The notes: generated from the letters alone by a model not told the origin. A stretch of 64,000 nt of DNA from Pseudomonadota bacterium (GCA_021795395.1 JAJYPN010000006.1:32131-96130); one strand, 5' to 3'. Positions 22,445 through 34,495 are shown, numbered from the stretch's first letter. Program-made: numbers and translations.

Positions 22445-23644
22445 TCACAAGACTATCCCCGCCAGCTTCGCCACGGTATTGATATCCTTATCGCCGCGTC
22501 CGGACAGATTCACCAGCACTATCCTGTCCTTGTCCATAGTTGGGGCGATTTTGGCGGCGTGCGCGAGCGCATGACTGGACTCGAGCGCAGGGATGATGCC
22601 TTCGTAACGGCATACATCGTGAAATGCACGCAGCGCTTCATCGTCGTTAATGGAGACATACTCGGCGCGTCCGCTATCTTTCAACCAGGCATGCTCGGGG
22701 CCTACTCCAGGATAATCGAGGCCGGCGGATATGGAATGGGTTTCCATGATCTGGCCTTGCTCGTCCTGCATTAGATAACTGCGAAAACCGTGCAATATTC
22801 CCGGCGTGCCTGCCGCCAAGGGCGCCGCATGGCGGCCGCTGGCAATTCCCTCTCCGCCGGCTTCGACGCCGATCAACCGCACGCCGGGCTGGTCCAGATA
22901 CGGATGGAAAATCCCTATCGCGTTCGAGCCGCCGCCGACACAGGCAATGATCGCATCGGGCTGACGCCCCGTCATTTCCGGCATCTGGTCCAGGCACTCA
23001 ACCCCGATCACCGATTGAAAATCGCGTACGAGTTGGGGATAAGGATGCGGGCCGGCAGCCGTACCGAGGATATAAAACGTCGACGACACATTGGTCACCC
23101 AATCGCGCATCGCTTCGTTCAAGGCATCCTTGAGCGTTCTGGAACCCGACGATACCGGCACTACGGTTGCCCCCAGCAGTTTCATCCGGTACACGTTAGG
23201 CGACTGGCGCGCCACATCTTCCGCACCCATGTAAACGACGCATTCCATCCCGTAACGCGCCGCGACCGTTGCCGTCGCTACGCCGTGCTGCCCGGCGCCG
23301 GTCTCGGCGATGATGCGTTTTTTCCCCATGCGGCGAGCCAATAGCGCCTGGCCGACGGTGTTGTTGATTTTATGCGCGCCGGTATGATTCAGATCTTCGC
23401 GCTTGAGATAGATCTGCGCCCCGCCCAACCGTTCCGACCAGTGGCGGGCATGATAAATCGGGCTGGGGCGACCGACATAATGCTTGAGCTCATGGTGAAA
23501 TTCCGCCATGAAAGCGCCATCCTTGCGTGTGGTTTCGTATTCTTCGCGCAATTCGGCAAGCGCCGCCATCAGGGTTTCCGCTACAAAAATCCCGCCGTAC
23601 GGACCAAAATGCCCGCGATCGTCCGGAAACTCACCTGCTCGCAT
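22445..23644 (-). CDS. trpB: Tryptophan synthase beta chain
   Basis: [26 protein letters not shown]; start assigned at [13 protein letters not shown], 40 codons inside the ORF-track start. Confidence 0.97.
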   Translation of the reverse strand: MRAGEFPDDRGHFGPYGGIFVAETLMAALAELREEYETTRKDGAFMAEFHHELKHYVGRPSPIYHARHWSERLGGAQIYLKREDLNHTGAHKINNTVGQALLARRMGKKRIIAETGAGQHGVATATVAARYGMECVVYMGAEDVARQSPNVYRMKLLGATVVPVSSGSRTLKDALNEAMRDWVTNVSSTFYILGTAAGPHPYPQLVRDFQSVIGVECLDQMPEMTGRQPDAIIACVGGGSNAIGIFHPYLDQPGVRLIGVEAGGEGIASGRHAAPLAAGTPGILHGFRSYLMQDEQGQIMETHSISAGLDYPGVGPEHAWLKDSGRAEYVSINDDEALRAFHDVCRYEGIIPALESSHALAHAAKIAPTMDKDRIVLVNLSGRGDKDINTVAKLAGIVL

Positions 23645-24257
23645 TAGCCACCTCTGAAATAAATTGCTCGACCATGATCGAATCCTTGATGCCTCGGGCG
23701 ATCTCGACTCCACTGGAGACGTCGACGGCCCAGGGACGTATTCGCGTAATGGCGGTTTTAACATTACCGGAATTCAATCCGCCGGACAGGATCACAGGCA
23801 AGGACAATGCCGATGGTATCAAATTCCAGTCGAACGTCTTGCCGGTACCGCCGGCTTCGCCGCTCACGCATGCATCGAGCAGCAAACCGTGCGCATCCCG
23901 AAACCGGGCCGCGTATTGTACCAAATCCAGACCCGTGTGCACATGCACCGCTTTAATATAAGGCAATCCGAACTGGCGGCAATAGTCCGGCGTTTCCGCG
24001 CCATGAAATTGCAATAATTGCGGACGCACAAGCTCAATGACCGTTCGCACGAATTCCGTCTCGGCATCAACGAACAATGCCACGCTGCTGACGAATGCCG
24101 GTAATGACCGCGCAATTTCGCCGGCCAGCACAGGTTCGATATTACGCACGCTCGGCGGATAAAACACCAGCCCGATTGCATCCGCTCCGGCATGTGCGGC
24201 ATGAAGCGCAGCATCTATCCGGGTCAGTCCGCAAATTTTGATACGCGTTCGGGTCAC
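23631..24257 (-). CDS. trpF: Phosphoribosylanthranilate isomerase
   Basis: [30 protein letters not shown]. Confidence 0.96.
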   Translation of the reverse strand: MTRTRIKICGLTRIDAALHAAHAGADAIGLVFYPPSVRNIEPVLAGEIARSLPAFVSSVALFVDAETEFVRTVIELVRPQLLQFHGAETPDYCRQFGLPYIKAVHVHTGLDLVQYAARFRDAHGLLLDACVSGEAGGTGKTFDWNLIPSALSLPVILSGGLNSGNVKTAITRIRPWAVDVSSGVEIARGIKDSIMVEQFISEVANASR

Positions 24258-25120
24258 ATTGACGCTCCAATCAAGGTGGAATTGCCGTTCGATTCAGGAA
24301 AAGTTCGATTCGGCAGCAGAGTCTGAACGCTCCTTTTAGCGCCATCATCATTCGGCAGGCCCCACGCCGGGTCGTAAGCGACATGGCACAAATGCAGACC
24401 TGCCGCGGCAAAAGTCGGCGCAGCGTTCGTCCTGTCGCATTGCCGCAATAATTCGCCTATCCAGTACGGCGGTTGTTTGCCAGCCCCTACGTATACAAGC
24501 GCGCCGACTATGTTCCTGACCATATGCTGCAAAAACGCATTCGCCGTCAGCTCGAATACGATTCGATCGCCCGATCTTTCCACTCGCAAGCGGCTCAATC
24601 TCCGTACCGGTGTGTTGGCCTGGCATTCTGCAGCTCGAAACGAACTGAAATCGTGTTCGCCTATCAGGAAATCAGACGCTTCCTGCATCAGCTTTGCATC
24701 CAGAGGTTTATGATACCAGCCGGCCGTGCCGGAATTTAAGGCGGGACGGACCGGACGATTGAGCAGCTCATAACGGTAACTGCGCGCAGTTGCGCTGTAT
24801 CGCGCATGAAACTCGCCATTCACGGAATGCGCCCATATCACCGCCACGCTGTCTGGCAAAAAAGTATTTACTCCGCGTATCCAGGCCGTTAACGGCCAGT
24901 TCGCAGGCGTATCGAAATGAACGACCTGCCCTGTCGCATGCACGCCGGCATCGGTACGGCCTGCCGCCACCACAGCCACCGGGCGGCGGCTAAGTTTCGA
25001 TAGCGCTTGTTCCACCGCGTCCTGCACGCTGCATCCTTGAGGCTGCCGCTGCCATCCGCAAAACCGGCTGCCGTTATATTCGATGCCCAGCGCAAACCGG
25101 TTTAACAGTTCCTGAGCCAT
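24254..25120 (-). CDS. truA: tRNA pseudouridine(38-40) synthase
   Basis: GIEYNGSRFCGWQRQ, AAGRTDAGVHATGQVVHF. Confidence 0.96.
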   Translation of the reverse strand: MAQELLNRFALGIEYNGSRFCGWQRQPQGCSVQDAVEQALSKLSRRPVAVVAAGRTDAGVHATGQVVHFDTPANWPLTAWIRGVNTFLPDSVAVIWAHSVNGEFHARYSATARSYRYELLNRPVRPALNSGTAGWYHKPLDAKLMQEASDFLIGEHDFSSFRAAECQANTPVRRLSRLRVERSGDRIVFELTANAFLQHMVRNIVGALVYVGAGKQPPYWIGELLRQCDRTNAAPTFAAAGLHLCHVAYDPAWGLPNDDGAKRSVQTLLPNRTFPESNGNSTLIGASM

Positions 25121-25755
25121 ATTCCCGCAGAAACCGCGGCCAAAATACACATATAATCCACCCAGTCGAAGCTTTTTTCACTCAACACCAAAGGCTGCAT
25201 GCGTTCGGCGTCCAGCGCGGGCAAGCGGAACAACCGTTCCATTCGTTGCCGGAAATCAAGACGCCGCGCATCATTCAAAAAATCTTCCGCGTAACCAAGA
25301 GTCAGCCAGATGCGGACGGCCAGACGTTCGGGCGGTACCCCAAGCCAGCGCAAAGGCGTAAACAGCCGATAAAATCCGGAAAGCAAAGCGGTTCGGGTTA
25401 ACTGCGTCATCAATATCGCCAGCGATGCCAAAATCAGCAACAAACGCCAAATTTGCGTCATCGCATCGTATAAACCCGACTGGCTCGGGCCTAATGGTCC
25501 CAATCCCGTGAACATACGGGTTCCCGGTATACTATAGGCATGCACCAGCAGCAATACCAGCAACAGCCAACGGCTGCGCCTGACATAACGCACGAACTGC
25601 CGCAGACCGCCGTTGGTCATTCCCCCCAATACGACTATCGTCAGGACGATCAATCCCGATCCGCCCACCGATGACGCTGTGGTCATAAAAAACAGCCACA
25701 GCACGATTGCTGTGGCTGGATGACATGGACTGCGGCTATTTTCCGCCTGCTTCAT
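25102..25755 (-). CDS. CbiQ/EcfT-like transmembrane protein
   Basis: Multi-TM protein resembling ECF transporter T components; start codon overlaps the fimV stop (TAATG). Confidence 0.6.
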   Translation of the reverse strand: MKQAENSRSPCHPATAIVLWLFFMTTASSVGGSGLIVLTIVVLGGMTNGGLRQFVRYVRRSRWLLLVLLLVHAYSIPGTRMFTGLGPLGPSQSGLYDAMTQIWRLLLILASLAILMTQLTRTALLSGFYRLFTPLRWLGVPPERLAVRIWLTLGYAEDFLNDARRLDFRQRMERLFRLPALDAERMQPLVLSEKSFDWVDYMCILAAVSAGIWLRNC

Positions 25756-28421
25756 TAACCCAGTTTTTGCAATAGTTCCTGCGCGTTCGCCTGTTGCTGA
25801 GGATTACCCTCCGCAATGACTTCCTGCAAAATTTCGCGCGCATTTTCGTGGTCGCCCATTTCCTGATACACTTGAGCGAGTTCAAACTTTGTTTTAACTT
25901 CCTGTTCGGCTTCGCTCATTACCGTTTCTTCCGCGGCAGGCGAATCAAGATTCAGATCTATCCCGGAAAAATCCAGCGTGATCGGCCCTTCGTCCGACTC
26001 AAACACAGGCGGCGAATGTTCCGCATTCACGGCATCTGTTGCCGAAAATGCATGGCTGTCTTCAAGGTTGAAATCGAAATTCAGTTTATTTTCTTCGGAC
26101 AATGCCTCTTCGTCAAATGAAGCGTGCGGGATTTCGACAGGCGTGGTCAGCAATTCTTCATGAGCAAACAATTCATGATCGGACTGGTCCGCACCGTGCG
26201 CCGGCGCTTCCTCATCGTGCGGCGAAACGAAATCCAAACCTTGATCGATTTCCGCAACGGATGGAATTGCATCAAACTCCGCCGCATGACCGAAATAATT
26301 ATCGGAGACCGCTTCGGTCCGCTGCGGCGCGTGCGTACCGGCATCGGCCGAACCGGTATTCACCGGCGTCATTTCTATATCGAAATCCATGGCCATGGGG
26401 AAATCCATCGCTTCGACAGGCGCTTCATCATGCTCTGCCGTCATGGACGCGGTAGCGCCATGCACTTCCGGCATTTCTATCGTTTGCGGATTGTCGTCGC
26501 CTCGATCAGCGAGGTTCTTGTCGTTTAGCGATACATTTTCCGGCAGCGGAGCCATGCTGGATTGACCGCCGTATAATGGATTTTTAGGATCAAGCTTGCG
26601 ACCCAATTCCGCCGCTTTTTCCCAAACGGGGGTTTGTTCGCCGTTGAGCGCCGAATACAATTCGGTAGCGATCGATTCAAACGCGGGCAAATTATTACGT
26701 GCCGCATAGATCTCCAGCAATTTCAGTTTGATCTCGTGGCGCGCCGGATCCTTGATCATCGCTTCTTTTAAAATTTCTTCCGCCTGCTCATCGCGGCCGT
26801 AGGCCATGTAAACTTCCGCTTCCGCGATCGGATCGACTTCATGCGTATCCAGCGTACCCAAACCCGATTGACTGAAGTCGGTCAGGAAAGAAGTATTGTT
26901 GCTGGTATTTACCGATGCGCCGCCCGGAGCGCCGTACACCGTATTGGGTTTATGATCCACATCGGTCAATATGCTGTTCTCGAATTTCGACAGGCCCTGT
27001 CGCCGATTCCGGCTTTTGTTCATGAAACCGAACAAGGCCAGCAACAGCAATATCACTGCTCCGGCACCGACATACAATGGATTCAGCGCCTCATACCAAT
27101 TGCCCGTCGCGGGTAGGGGCGTTAGCGGTTTGACAGCAGGCTTTGCCGCCGGAACCGGTGGTTTTACACCAATGGGAGCAACCGGGTTAGCGTGGTTTTC
27201 TTTGGCTTCGGTCACAGCCTGACCTTTTAGCGCCAGCAATTTTTTCATGGCCTGATTGTTTTTTTCCAGTGCCGCAGCCCGTTCCCTGGCTTCGGCCAAG
27301 GCTTTTTGCCGGGCTTCCGCATCGTCCTGCGCCATCTGCCTTTGCATGGCGGCATTGGCAGCCGACTTGCCGCCAGCGTATTTATTGGTGTTTGCCGGCA
27401 TTTCGCCTTTGGACAGTTTCAGCACATCCTTGCCTGTATTAGGCACCGCTGCCTTATCCTCCACTGTGGACGTGATTTTACCGCTTGCTTGAGCCGGTTT
27501 TTCCGCAGCGCTGGGCGCATTAGCCACTTCACCGGCCAATTTTTGCCGATAGCTATGCCAATCGGCTGCTTGCAATTGCACTTCACGCACCGCTTCCTTT
27601 TCGCTGACGGACGCAATTTCCGCCTTGCTTGGCACCGTCAGTATCTGACCTGTTTTCAAACGGTTCATATTGCCGTCGAACGCTTTTTCGTTATGGCGAT
27701 ACAAGCCGACCAGCATTTGTTCCAGATGAATACCGTCGGGTTTGGTCCGCTCTGCGATTTCCGACAGGTTCTCGCCATGTTTTATCGGGCCGACAGTTTG
27801 GGGCTCACCAGCATTCTCCGTATCGGCTGTCTGGTCTGGGACGCTGACTTGCGCTGGCGGAGCGAAGGTTCGGCTTTCCGTATGGGCTTGCGCCGCCGCT
27901 TTGACGGCTGAAGACGATGGCCTCTGAACGACAGATGAACTGCTGCTGCCCGTGGCACCGGTAACAGCGGGAGAGACGATAAGATTACCGTTATTCTGGC
28001 CGTTATTGACGGCTTTCATATTGGGGGGATCGAGCAAAATGGTATATTCGCGCAACATCTTCCCGTTTCCCCAATCGAGTTCCACGAGCATGTCTATAAA
28101 GGGATCGTTGACCGGCTTATCCGAAGTCAGTTTTAATACCAGGCCGCCATCGGTTTTTTTATCGAGCGCAAATTTGATGTGGGTGATCGTGTTATTAAGT
28201 TCGAGATTGGCTTTTCTGAATGCTTCCGGGCTTGCCAATCTTGCATGCAGATTGGATAGTTCGGCAGGGTCCGTGGCAATGACATCGATTTCCGCTTGTA
28301 AAGGCTGCCCTAATGCGGATTCAACCGATAGCTTTCCCAATCCCGCACTATGTGCAATTGTCGTTTGCGCCAACAGCGCCATAGCCATCGACATGCTTGC
28401 CACAATTTTCTTTTTATGCAT
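25755..28421 (-). CDS. fimV: FimV/HubP-family protein
   Basis: N-terminal AGLGKLSVESALGQPLQAEIDV, LysM-like region, TM, acidic cytoplasmic region, C-terminal FimV motif. Confidence 0.92.
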   Translation of the reverse strand: MHKKKIVASMSMAMALLAQTTIAHSAGLGKLSVESALGQPLQAEIDVIATDPAELSNLHARLASPEAFRKANLELNNTITHIKFALDKKTDGGLVLKLTSDKPVNDPFIDMLVELDWGNGKMLREYTILLDPPNMKAVNNGQNNGNLIVSPAVTGATGSSSSSVVQRPSSSAVKAAAQAHTESRTFAPPAQVSVPDQTADTENAGEPQTVGPIKHGENLSEIAERTKPDGIHLEQMLVGLYRHNEKAFDGNMNRLKTGQILTVPSKAEIASVSEKEAVREVQLQAADWHSYRQKLAGEVANAPSAAEKPAQASGKITSTVEDKAAVPNTGKDVLKLSKGEMPANTNKYAGGKSAANAAMQRQMAQDDAEARQKALAEARERAAALEKNNQAMKKLLALKGQAVTEAKENHANPVAPIGVKPPVPAAKPAVKPLTPLPATGNWYEALNPLYVGAGAVILLLLALFGFMNKSRNRRQGLSKFENSILTDVDHKPNTVYGAPGGASVNTSNNTSFLTDFSQSGLGTLDTHEVDPIAEAEVYMAYGRDEQAEEILKEAMIKDPARHEIKLKLLEIYAARNNLPAFESIATELYSALNGEQTPVWEKAAELGRKLDPKNPLYGGQSSMAPLPENVSLNDKNLADRGDDNPQTIEMPEVHGATASMTAEHDEAPVEAMDFPMAMDFDIEMTPVNTGSADAGTHAPQRTEAVSDNYFGHAAEFDAIPSVAEIDQGLDFVSPHDEEAPAHGADQSDHELFAHEELLTTPVEIPHASFDEEALSEENKLNFDFNLEDSHAFSATDAVNAEHSPPVFESDEGPITLDFSGIDLNLDSPAAEETVMSEAEQEVKTKFELAQVYQEMGDHENAREILQEVIAEGNPQQQANAQELLQKLG

Positions 28422-28824
28422 TATACCGACCCCTCTGTTTCGATAGCCTATCAGATTATTCTAGTATTGCCGCCCATATTTATCCGTCATTTTTACGCAA
28501 CCGTTGGCCATTTCCAGTATTGAAATTTCAGAACAGGCATGTCTACGGCCTCTTAAAACCATTTGATAGTTTCGCCGGCAACGGGATTCCCCAGAATTCT
28601 CCCTGTCTTGCCGCACCCCTTAAGCAAGCTGTATTTAAAAAGTTTCGCTAACATATTTATTGCCCCATCGAATCACGACGTTGCAGCAAAATCTTAAAGG
28701 AAATACGCTTAGAGTATACGAAATTTTATGTTTTGCAAGGCTAACATAACACGTATTCGCTTTCGCGATGGATAAACGGAACACAACGGGAAATAATTTA
28801 CCGCGTCGCATCCCGCTTATTCAA

Positions 28825-29937
28825 TCATCGCTCATCGAGCAAAATACGCAGCATGCGCCGCAATGGTTCAGCTGCTCCCCACAGCAATTGATCGCCTACG
28901 GTGAAAGCCGAAAGATAATCATCACCCATATAGAGTTTGCGCAAACGTCCGACAGGAACTTTCAAGGTACCGGTCACCGCCGCCGGTGTAAGCGCATGAA
29001 TGCTCGCATCGCGTTCATTGGGCACCAATTCCACCCATTCGTTATGCGCCGCGATAATCGCTTCGATATCGGCTAGCGGCACATCCCGCCTGAGTTTGAT
29101 CGTCAAGGCCTGGCTGTGGCAGCGCATTGCGCCGACCCGCACGCACAGGCCGTCGATATTGACGGGGATAGCGTTATCCAATATCTTATTGGTCTCGGCC
29201 CGTGCTTTCCATTCCTCCTTGCTTTGCCCGTTCCCCAGATCTTTATCGATCCATGGTATCAGACTGCCCGCCAACGGCACGCCGAAATTTTCGACCGGAA
29301 ACTGCCGATCTCGCAGAATTGCCGCAGCATCGCGATCGATATCCAGTATCGCCGATGCGGGATCGCCGAGCAGCTTTTTCACGCTGCCGTGCATGGCGCC
29401 CATTTGCGTCAGCAATTCACGCATACTCTGCGCTCCTGCGCCCGATGCAGCCTGATAAGTCATGGATGTGATCCATTCGACCAGGTTATCGCGGAATAAA
29501 CCGCCCAAGGCCATCAACATCAACGAGACGGTGCAGTTCCCTCCAATATAATCCTTGACGCCTGCAGCGAGGGCTTCCTTGATGACGGACCGATTGACCG
29601 GATCGAGTATGATTACGCTACTGCTTTCCATTCGCAAGGCGGACGCCGCATCGATCCAATAACCTTTCCAGCCTGCCGCGCGCAATTGCCCATAGACAGC
29701 CGAAGTATAATCGCCGCCCTGAGTGGAAATGATCGCATCCATGCATTTAAGCTCGGCGATATCCCGCGCATCTTTCAATAGGTCGATGTCCCGACCGATG
29801 GCCGGGGGCAATCCGCCGACTTGCGACGTACTGAAAAATACCGGCTCGAACAGCTCGAAATCATGCTCTTCGCGCATCCGCTGCATCAATACCGATCCAA
29901 CCATACCGCGCCAGCCTACCAGTCCTACTTGCATCAT
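28825..29937 (-). CDS. asd: Aspartate-semialdehyde dehydrogenase
   Basis: [29 protein letters not shown] active-site Cys. Confidence 0.96.
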   Translation of the reverse strand: MMQVGLVGWRGMVGSVLMQRMREEHDFELFEPVFFSTSQVGGLPPAIGRDIDLLKDARDIAELKCMDAIISTQGGDYTSAVYGQLRAAGWKGYWIDAASALRMESSSVIILDPVNRSVIKEALAAGVKDYIGGNCTVSLMLMALGGLFRDNLVEWITSMTYQAASGAGAQSMRELLTQMGAMHGSVKKLLGDPASAILDIDRDAAAILRDRQFPVENFGVPLAGSLIPWIDKDLGNGQSKEEWKARAETNKILDNAIPVNIDGLCVRVGAMRCHSQALTIKLRRDVPLADIEAIIAAHNEWVELVPNERDASIHALTPAAVTGTLKVPVGRLRKLYMGDDYLSAFTVGDQLLWGAAEPLRRMLRILLDER

Positions 29938-30042
29938 GTGTCCACCTTTACGTCCGGACCTGCCGGATGCAATTCTTTCCAGGAATTCGCGATACCAGTC
30001 ATAGCTTACCCGAATAGCTTCCGCTTGCAAGCATTGCACGCA

Positions 30043-31107
30043 TCATAGTGCAGCAACCACCGCATCGCCCATGGCCGCGCAGCCGATTCGCGTCGTACCT
30101 GGCGTATGGATATCCGCCGTACGCAATCCTGCGGAAATGGTCTTCCTGACGGCATTTTCGATGCGATCTGCCAACGCATCATGAGCAAACGTATAACGCA
30201 GCATCATCGCTGCGGACAGGATGGTCGCCAGCGGATTTGCCGCATCCTTGCCGGCTATATCGGGCGCCGACCCATGGATGGGCTCGTACATGCCCTTGCG
30301 GTTCTGATCCAGCGAAGCCGACCCGAGCATCCCTATCGAGCCCGTCAGCATCGATGCTTCGTCCGACAAAATATCACCGAAGATATTACCCGTCAAAATC
30401 ACATCGAATTGCTTCGGATTTCGCACCAATTGCATGGCGGCGTTATCGACGTACATATGCGACAATTCGACTTCCGGGTATTGTTTTGCGGTTTCGATTA
30501 CGACTTCGCGCCACAATTCGCTGGTTTCGAGCACGTTGGCTTTTTCGACCGAACAGAGCTTTTTATTGCGTTTCATTGCAATCTGCAAGCCAATATGCGC
30601 CACACGCCGTACTTCCGATTCCGTATAGCGCATCGTGTTGTAACCTTCACGTTCGCCATCGGCGTTGACGTGTATCCCGCGTGGTTGGCCGAAATACAGA
30701 TCGCTGGTCAATTCCCGTACTATCATTAAATCCAGCCCGGCAACCACCTCGGGCTTGAGCGTGGAGGCATCCGCCAGTTCAGGGTACAGTTGCGCAGGAC
30801 GCAGATTGGCGAACAGATTCAGCTCCTTGCGGATGCGCAACAAGCCCTGTTCGGGGCGCATGGGACGCGGCAAACTATCGTATTTGAATCCGCCCACCGC
30901 ACCCAAGAGTATGGCGTCGGCGGCGCGCGCGAGCTTTAGGGTGGCCGCCGGCAACGGATCGCCCGCTGCATCGTAGCCGGCGCCGCCGATCGCAGCGTAT
31001 TGCAGCTCTATCTCGAAGCCCTGCCCGGAGACAGCCTGCAATACCTTAACTGCCTGTTCCATGACTTCCGGACCTATCCCGTCGCCGGGCAATACCGCTA
31101 TTTTCAT
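30043..31107 (-). CDS. leuB: 3-isopropylmalate dehydrogenase
   Basis: [41 protein letters not shown]. Confidence 0.97.
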   Translation of the reverse strand: MKIAVLPGDGIGPEVMEQAVKVLQAVSGQGFEIELQYAAIGGAGYDAAGDPLPAATLKLARAADAILLGAVGGFKYDSLPRPMRPEQGLLRIRKELNLFANLRPAQLYPELADASTLKPEVVAGLDLMIVRELTSDLYFGQPRGIHVNADGEREGYNTMRYTESEVRRVAHIGLQIAMKRNKKLCSVEKANVLETSELWREVVIETAKQYPEVELSHMYVDNAAMQLVRNPKQFDVILTGNIFGDILSDEASMLTGSIGMLGSASLDQNRKGMYEPIHGSAPDIAGKDAANPLATILSAAMMLRYTFAHDALADRIENAVRKTISAGLRTADIHTPGTTRIGCAAMGDAVVAAL

Positions 31108-31188
31108 GCTGTTCTTTCTGTTCATTCCATTAATAATGATACTTGCCCCATTTTTTGTTAAACCGGTTCCGGATATGGTGAAATCGGC

Positions 31189-31827
31189 TTAACCAAAAAG
31201 CCAGGGCGCGGTTTTTTGCCGTTGTGCCTCGTAAGCCTCGATACGGTCGACATGTTGTAATGTCAGGCCGATATCGTCCAGTCCCTGCAACAGGCAATAT
31301 TTGCGATGCGCATCCACCGAAAACATGAATTCTTCGCCGGTGGGCGTGCTCACTATCTGCCGCGGCAAATCGATCTTCAGCCGGTAACCCACTTGCGTCT
31401 GAACGTCGGCAAACAGCCGGTCAACGGTGGCTGCATCCAGCACGATAGGAAGAAGGCCGTTTTTGAAGCAGTTATTATAAAATATATCCGCAAAGCTCGG
31501 CGCTATGATCGCGCGGATACCGTAATCTTCCAGCGCCCACGGCGCATGTTCGCGGCTCGAACCACAACCGAAGTTTTCGCGCGCCAGCAAAATCTGCGCA
31601 TCGCGATAACGCGGCTGATTGAGCACAAACTCCGGATTGAGCGGTCGGTTGCTGCATTCCTGTCCGGGCTCGCCATGGTCCAGATAGCGCCATTCGTCAA
31701 ACAGATTGGGGCCGAAACCGCTGCGCCGTATGGATTTCAGAAACTGCTTGGGAATGATCGCATCGGTATCGACGTTGGCGCGATCGAGCGGCACGACCAG
31801 TCCATCCAGTAATGTAAATGCACGCAT
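31189..31827 (-). CDS. leuD: 3-isopropylmalate dehydratase small subunit
   Basis: [31 protein letters not shown]. Confidence 0.97.
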   Translation of the reverse strand: MRAFTLLDGLVVPLDRANVDTDAIIPKQFLKSIRRSGFGPNLFDEWRYLDHGEPGQECSNRPLNPEFVLNQPRYRDAQILLARENFGCGSSREHAPWALEDYGIRAIIAPSFADIFYNNCFKNGLLPIVLDAATVDRLFADVQTQVGYRLKIDLPRQIVSTPTGEEFMFSVDAHRKYCLLQGLDDIGLTLQHVDRIEAYEAQRQKTAPWLFG

Positions 31828-31828
31828 T

Positions 31829-31957
31829 TTATTTATCCGCTTTCCTTTGTATGGAACTGCCTACCTGTTGCAAATCTTCGCCGAAACCTTGCATGGTATG
31901 ACAGCCCGACAGATTCACCATCACGAGCGCTGTCGCCAGTAACATCAAAATTCGCAT
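31829..31957 (-). CDS. Entericidin A/B-family small lipoprotein (42 aa, absent from the ORF track)
   Basis: Hand translation [42 protein letters not shown]; lipobox LSGC, upstream GAGGGGG, located between leuC and leuD. Confidence 0.9.
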   Translation of the reverse strand: MRILMLLATALVMVNLSGCHTMQGFGEDLQQVGSSIQRKADK

Positions 31958-31968
31958 TCCATTCCCCC

Positions 31969-33372
31969 TCAATACTCACGAACATCTACAAAATGTCCAG
32001 CCAATGCCGCCGCGGCAGCCATTGCCGGACTGACCAGATGCGTCCGTCCGCCCTGTCCCTGACGACCTTCGAAATTACGGTTGGAAGTCGAAGCGCACCG
32101 TTCACCGGGTTCCAGCTTATCGGCATTCATCGCCAGACACATCGAACAACCGGGATCGCGCCATTCGAAACCGGCCGCCGTAAATAGCTTATCCAGTCCT
32201 TCTTCTTCGGCCTGCCGTTTGACCAGTCCCGAACCGGGCACGACCATCGCCAATTTGACATTGGCGGCCTTGGTCCTACCCTTGATTACAGCAGCGGCCG
32301 CGCGTAAATCTTCTATCCGCGAATTGGTGCATGAACCGATGAACACTTTATCGACAGCTATGTCGGTAAGCGGCGTATTCGCGCTCAAGCCCATGTAAGT
32401 GAGGGCTCGCTGCCAATCCTTATGGCGACCCTCGTCGCCGGCCTGCGCCGGATCGGGCACGCGCGCCGTCACCGCCGCCACCATTTCCGGCGAAGTGCCC
32501 CAAGTCACTTGCGGCACGATAGTCGCCGCATCCAGCGTTACTTCGCAATCGAATACGGCATCCTCATCGGAGACCAGCGTACGCCACCATGCCTCGGCCT
32601 GATCCCATATTTCGCCAGTCGGCGCGGCAGGCCGACCGCGGACGTAATCCAGCGTTTTGTCATCCACCGCCACCATTCCGGAACGCGCGCCCGCTTCGAT
32701 AGCCATATTGCAAAGCGTCATTCGACCTTCCATCGACAATCCGCGTATGGCCGACCCGGCGAATTCGATAGCATGGCCCGTCCCGCCTGCAGTACCGATG
32801 GCACCGATAATCGCGAGCGCCACATCCTTGGCCGTAACGCCGGCACCCAGTTCGCCTTCGACTGATACGCGCATCGATTTCGCCTTTCTGGTAACCAGGC
32901 ATTGCGTCGCCAGCACATGCTCGACTTCGGACGTACCTATCCCGAACGCCAGCGCGCCAAATGCCCCATGCGTACTGGTATGCGAATCGCCGCACACCAC
33001 AGTCATTCCCGGCAAGGTGTAACCCTGTTCCGGTCCGATAACATGCACTATGCCTTGCCGTGCATCATTCATTTTGAACTCGACGATACCGAATTCCGCG
33101 CAATTTTTATCCAGGGTTTCGACTTGCAGACGCGAAACGGGATCGACGATGCCTGCCGATCTGTGCGTAGTCGGCACATTATGGTCCGGCACAGCTATCG
33201 CCGACGAGGCGCGCCACGGTTTGCGCCCAGCCAGCCTCAGCCCTTCGAATGCCTGCGGGCTCGTTACTTCATGCACCAGATGACGGTCGATATACAGTAA
33301 TGCTGAACCGTCGCCCTGATCATGGACCAGATGCGATTGCCACAGTTTATCGTACAAGGTTTGCGCGCTCAT
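31969..33372 (-). CDS. leuC: 3-isopropylmalate dehydratase large subunit
   Basis: [42 protein letters not shown]. Confidence 0.97.
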   Translation of the reverse strand: MSAQTLYDKLWQSHLVHDQGDGSALLYIDRHLVHEVTSPQAFEGLRLAGRKPWRASSAIAVPDHNVPTTHRSAGIVDPVSRLQVETLDKNCAEFGIVEFKMNDARQGIVHVIGPEQGYTLPGMTVVCGDSHTSTHGAFGALAFGIGTSEVEHVLATQCLVTRKAKSMRVSVEGELGAGVTAKDVALAIIGAIGTAGGTGHAIEFAGSAIRGLSMEGRMTLCNMAIEAGARSGMVAVDDKTLDYVRGRPAAPTGEIWDQAEAWWRTLVSDEDAVFDCEVTLDAATIVPQVTWGTSPEMVAAVTARVPDPAQAGDEGRHKDWQRALTYMGLSANTPLTDIAVDKVFIGSCTNSRIEDLRAAAAVIKGRTKAANVKLAMVVPGSGLVKRQAEEEGLDKLFTAAGFEWRDPGCSMCLAMNADKLEPGERCASTSNRNFEGRQGQGGRTHLVSPAMAAAAALAGHFVDVREY

Positions 33373-33443
33373 GCTTTACCATTCCCATTTCACTGATCGA
33401 ACCAAAAATTATACACAAATATTCCCGTCTAAAATCCCTCTTT

Positions 33444-33995
33444 TCAGATCTTGCGCTGCCATTCAGGGAAATGCTGCCGGAATTTTAAAAGCTTGGGTCG
33501 GATTACATGAAAACAGTAGGCCTGATCCGGATGCCGGCCGAAATAATGCCTATGCTCGGCTTCAGCAGGATAAAACGTCATGGCAGGTGTTACTTCGGTC
33601 ACGACAGCGTCATTCAGCGTCGTTTGCACGTAAGCAATCACTTTCTTTGCAATCGCTAGCTGTTCGGCATCATGATAAAAAATGGCCGACCGATACTGCG
33701 AACCGCGGTCATTACCTTGACGATCGGGCGTAGTGGGATCGTGTATGGTAAAAAATATTTCGAGCAATTGCGCATAAGCGATGACGGCCGGATCGTAATG
33801 AATTCGCACGACTTCGGCGTAACCGGTGGTGCCGGTGCATACGGCGGCATAGTCGGGATTCGGCAGGGATCCGCCCATATACCCGGAAATCACCGACTTC
33901 ACGCCTGATACCGATTCATACACCGCTTCCAGGCACCAGAAGCAGCCTCCGGCCAATGTCGCTATCGAAAATGCCGCATCATCATTCTCTATCAT
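33444..33995 (-). CDS. msrA: Peptide-methionine (S)-S-oxide reductase
   Basis: ATLAGGCFWCLEAVYESVSGV; start taken at MIENDDAAFS. Confidence 0.95.
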   Translation of the reverse strand: MIENDDAAFSIATLAGGCFWCLEAVYESVSGVKSVISGYMGGSLPNPDYAAVCTGTTGYAEVVRIHYDPAVIAYAQLLEIFFTIHDPTTPDRQGNDRGSQYRSAIFYHDAEQLAIAKKVIAYVQTTLNDAVVTEVTPAMTFYPAEAEHRHYFGRHPDQAYCFHVIRPKLLKFRQHFPEWQRKI

Positions 33996-34077
33996 ATTCA
34001 GTCCTTTCCAACCTATGCCAAATACGAAAAAAAGGGTTAAAATATCATTTTCCACTCAGATAATAAAGGAAGCAGGC

Positions 34078-34494
34078 ATGTCAGGACATTTCCCTTTCAG
34101 CGGCAATACCAACCGCGTGAGCGTATTCGGTTTTTACGATCGTTACAATCTGAATCAAAGCCTGCAGGAAAAATATTACAAATGGTGGTACGACTGGGCG
34201 AAAAATTTCGTCATGAACGATCCGGACCTCAAAGTGACCAAAGCCCGCGATTTCGAAAATTACCCCTACGGCCAACACTCTCACGTCGATTTCCATCTGC
34301 ACCAGGGCGCCTGGACAACCACGCTCATCGATCTTGGCGGCTTCATCAAAGGCACCCTGTTCGGCAAAATGGACGATGAAGCCATGCATAAGCTCGATGA
34401 AGAGCATCATGAATTTTTGCATAATCTCGTCAAGGAAGCCGAAAAAAATCCGCGTCCTGACAATCCCGATGTAGGTTACTTCCGTCATTTCTGA
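34078..34494 (+). CDS. Conserved-looking hypothetical protein, His/aromatic-rich (138 aa)
   Basis: ATG preceded by AAGGAAG; MSGHFPFSGNTNRVSVFGFYDRYNLNQ...GQHSHVDFHLHQGAW...VGYFRHF; same orientation as nth, divergent from msrA. Confidence 0.75.
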   Translation: MSGHFPFSGNTNRVSVFGFYDRYNLNQSLQEKYYKWWYDWAKNFVMNDPDLKVTKARDFENYPYGQHSHVDFHLHQGAWTTTLIDLGGFIKGTLFGKMDDEAMHKLDEEHHEFLHNLVKEAEKNPRPDNPDVGYFRHF

Positions 34495-34495
34495 T

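Noticed and set aside
27306-27911. 201-aa plus-strand ORF
   Set aside because: Antisense to fimV; no motif or RBS support.
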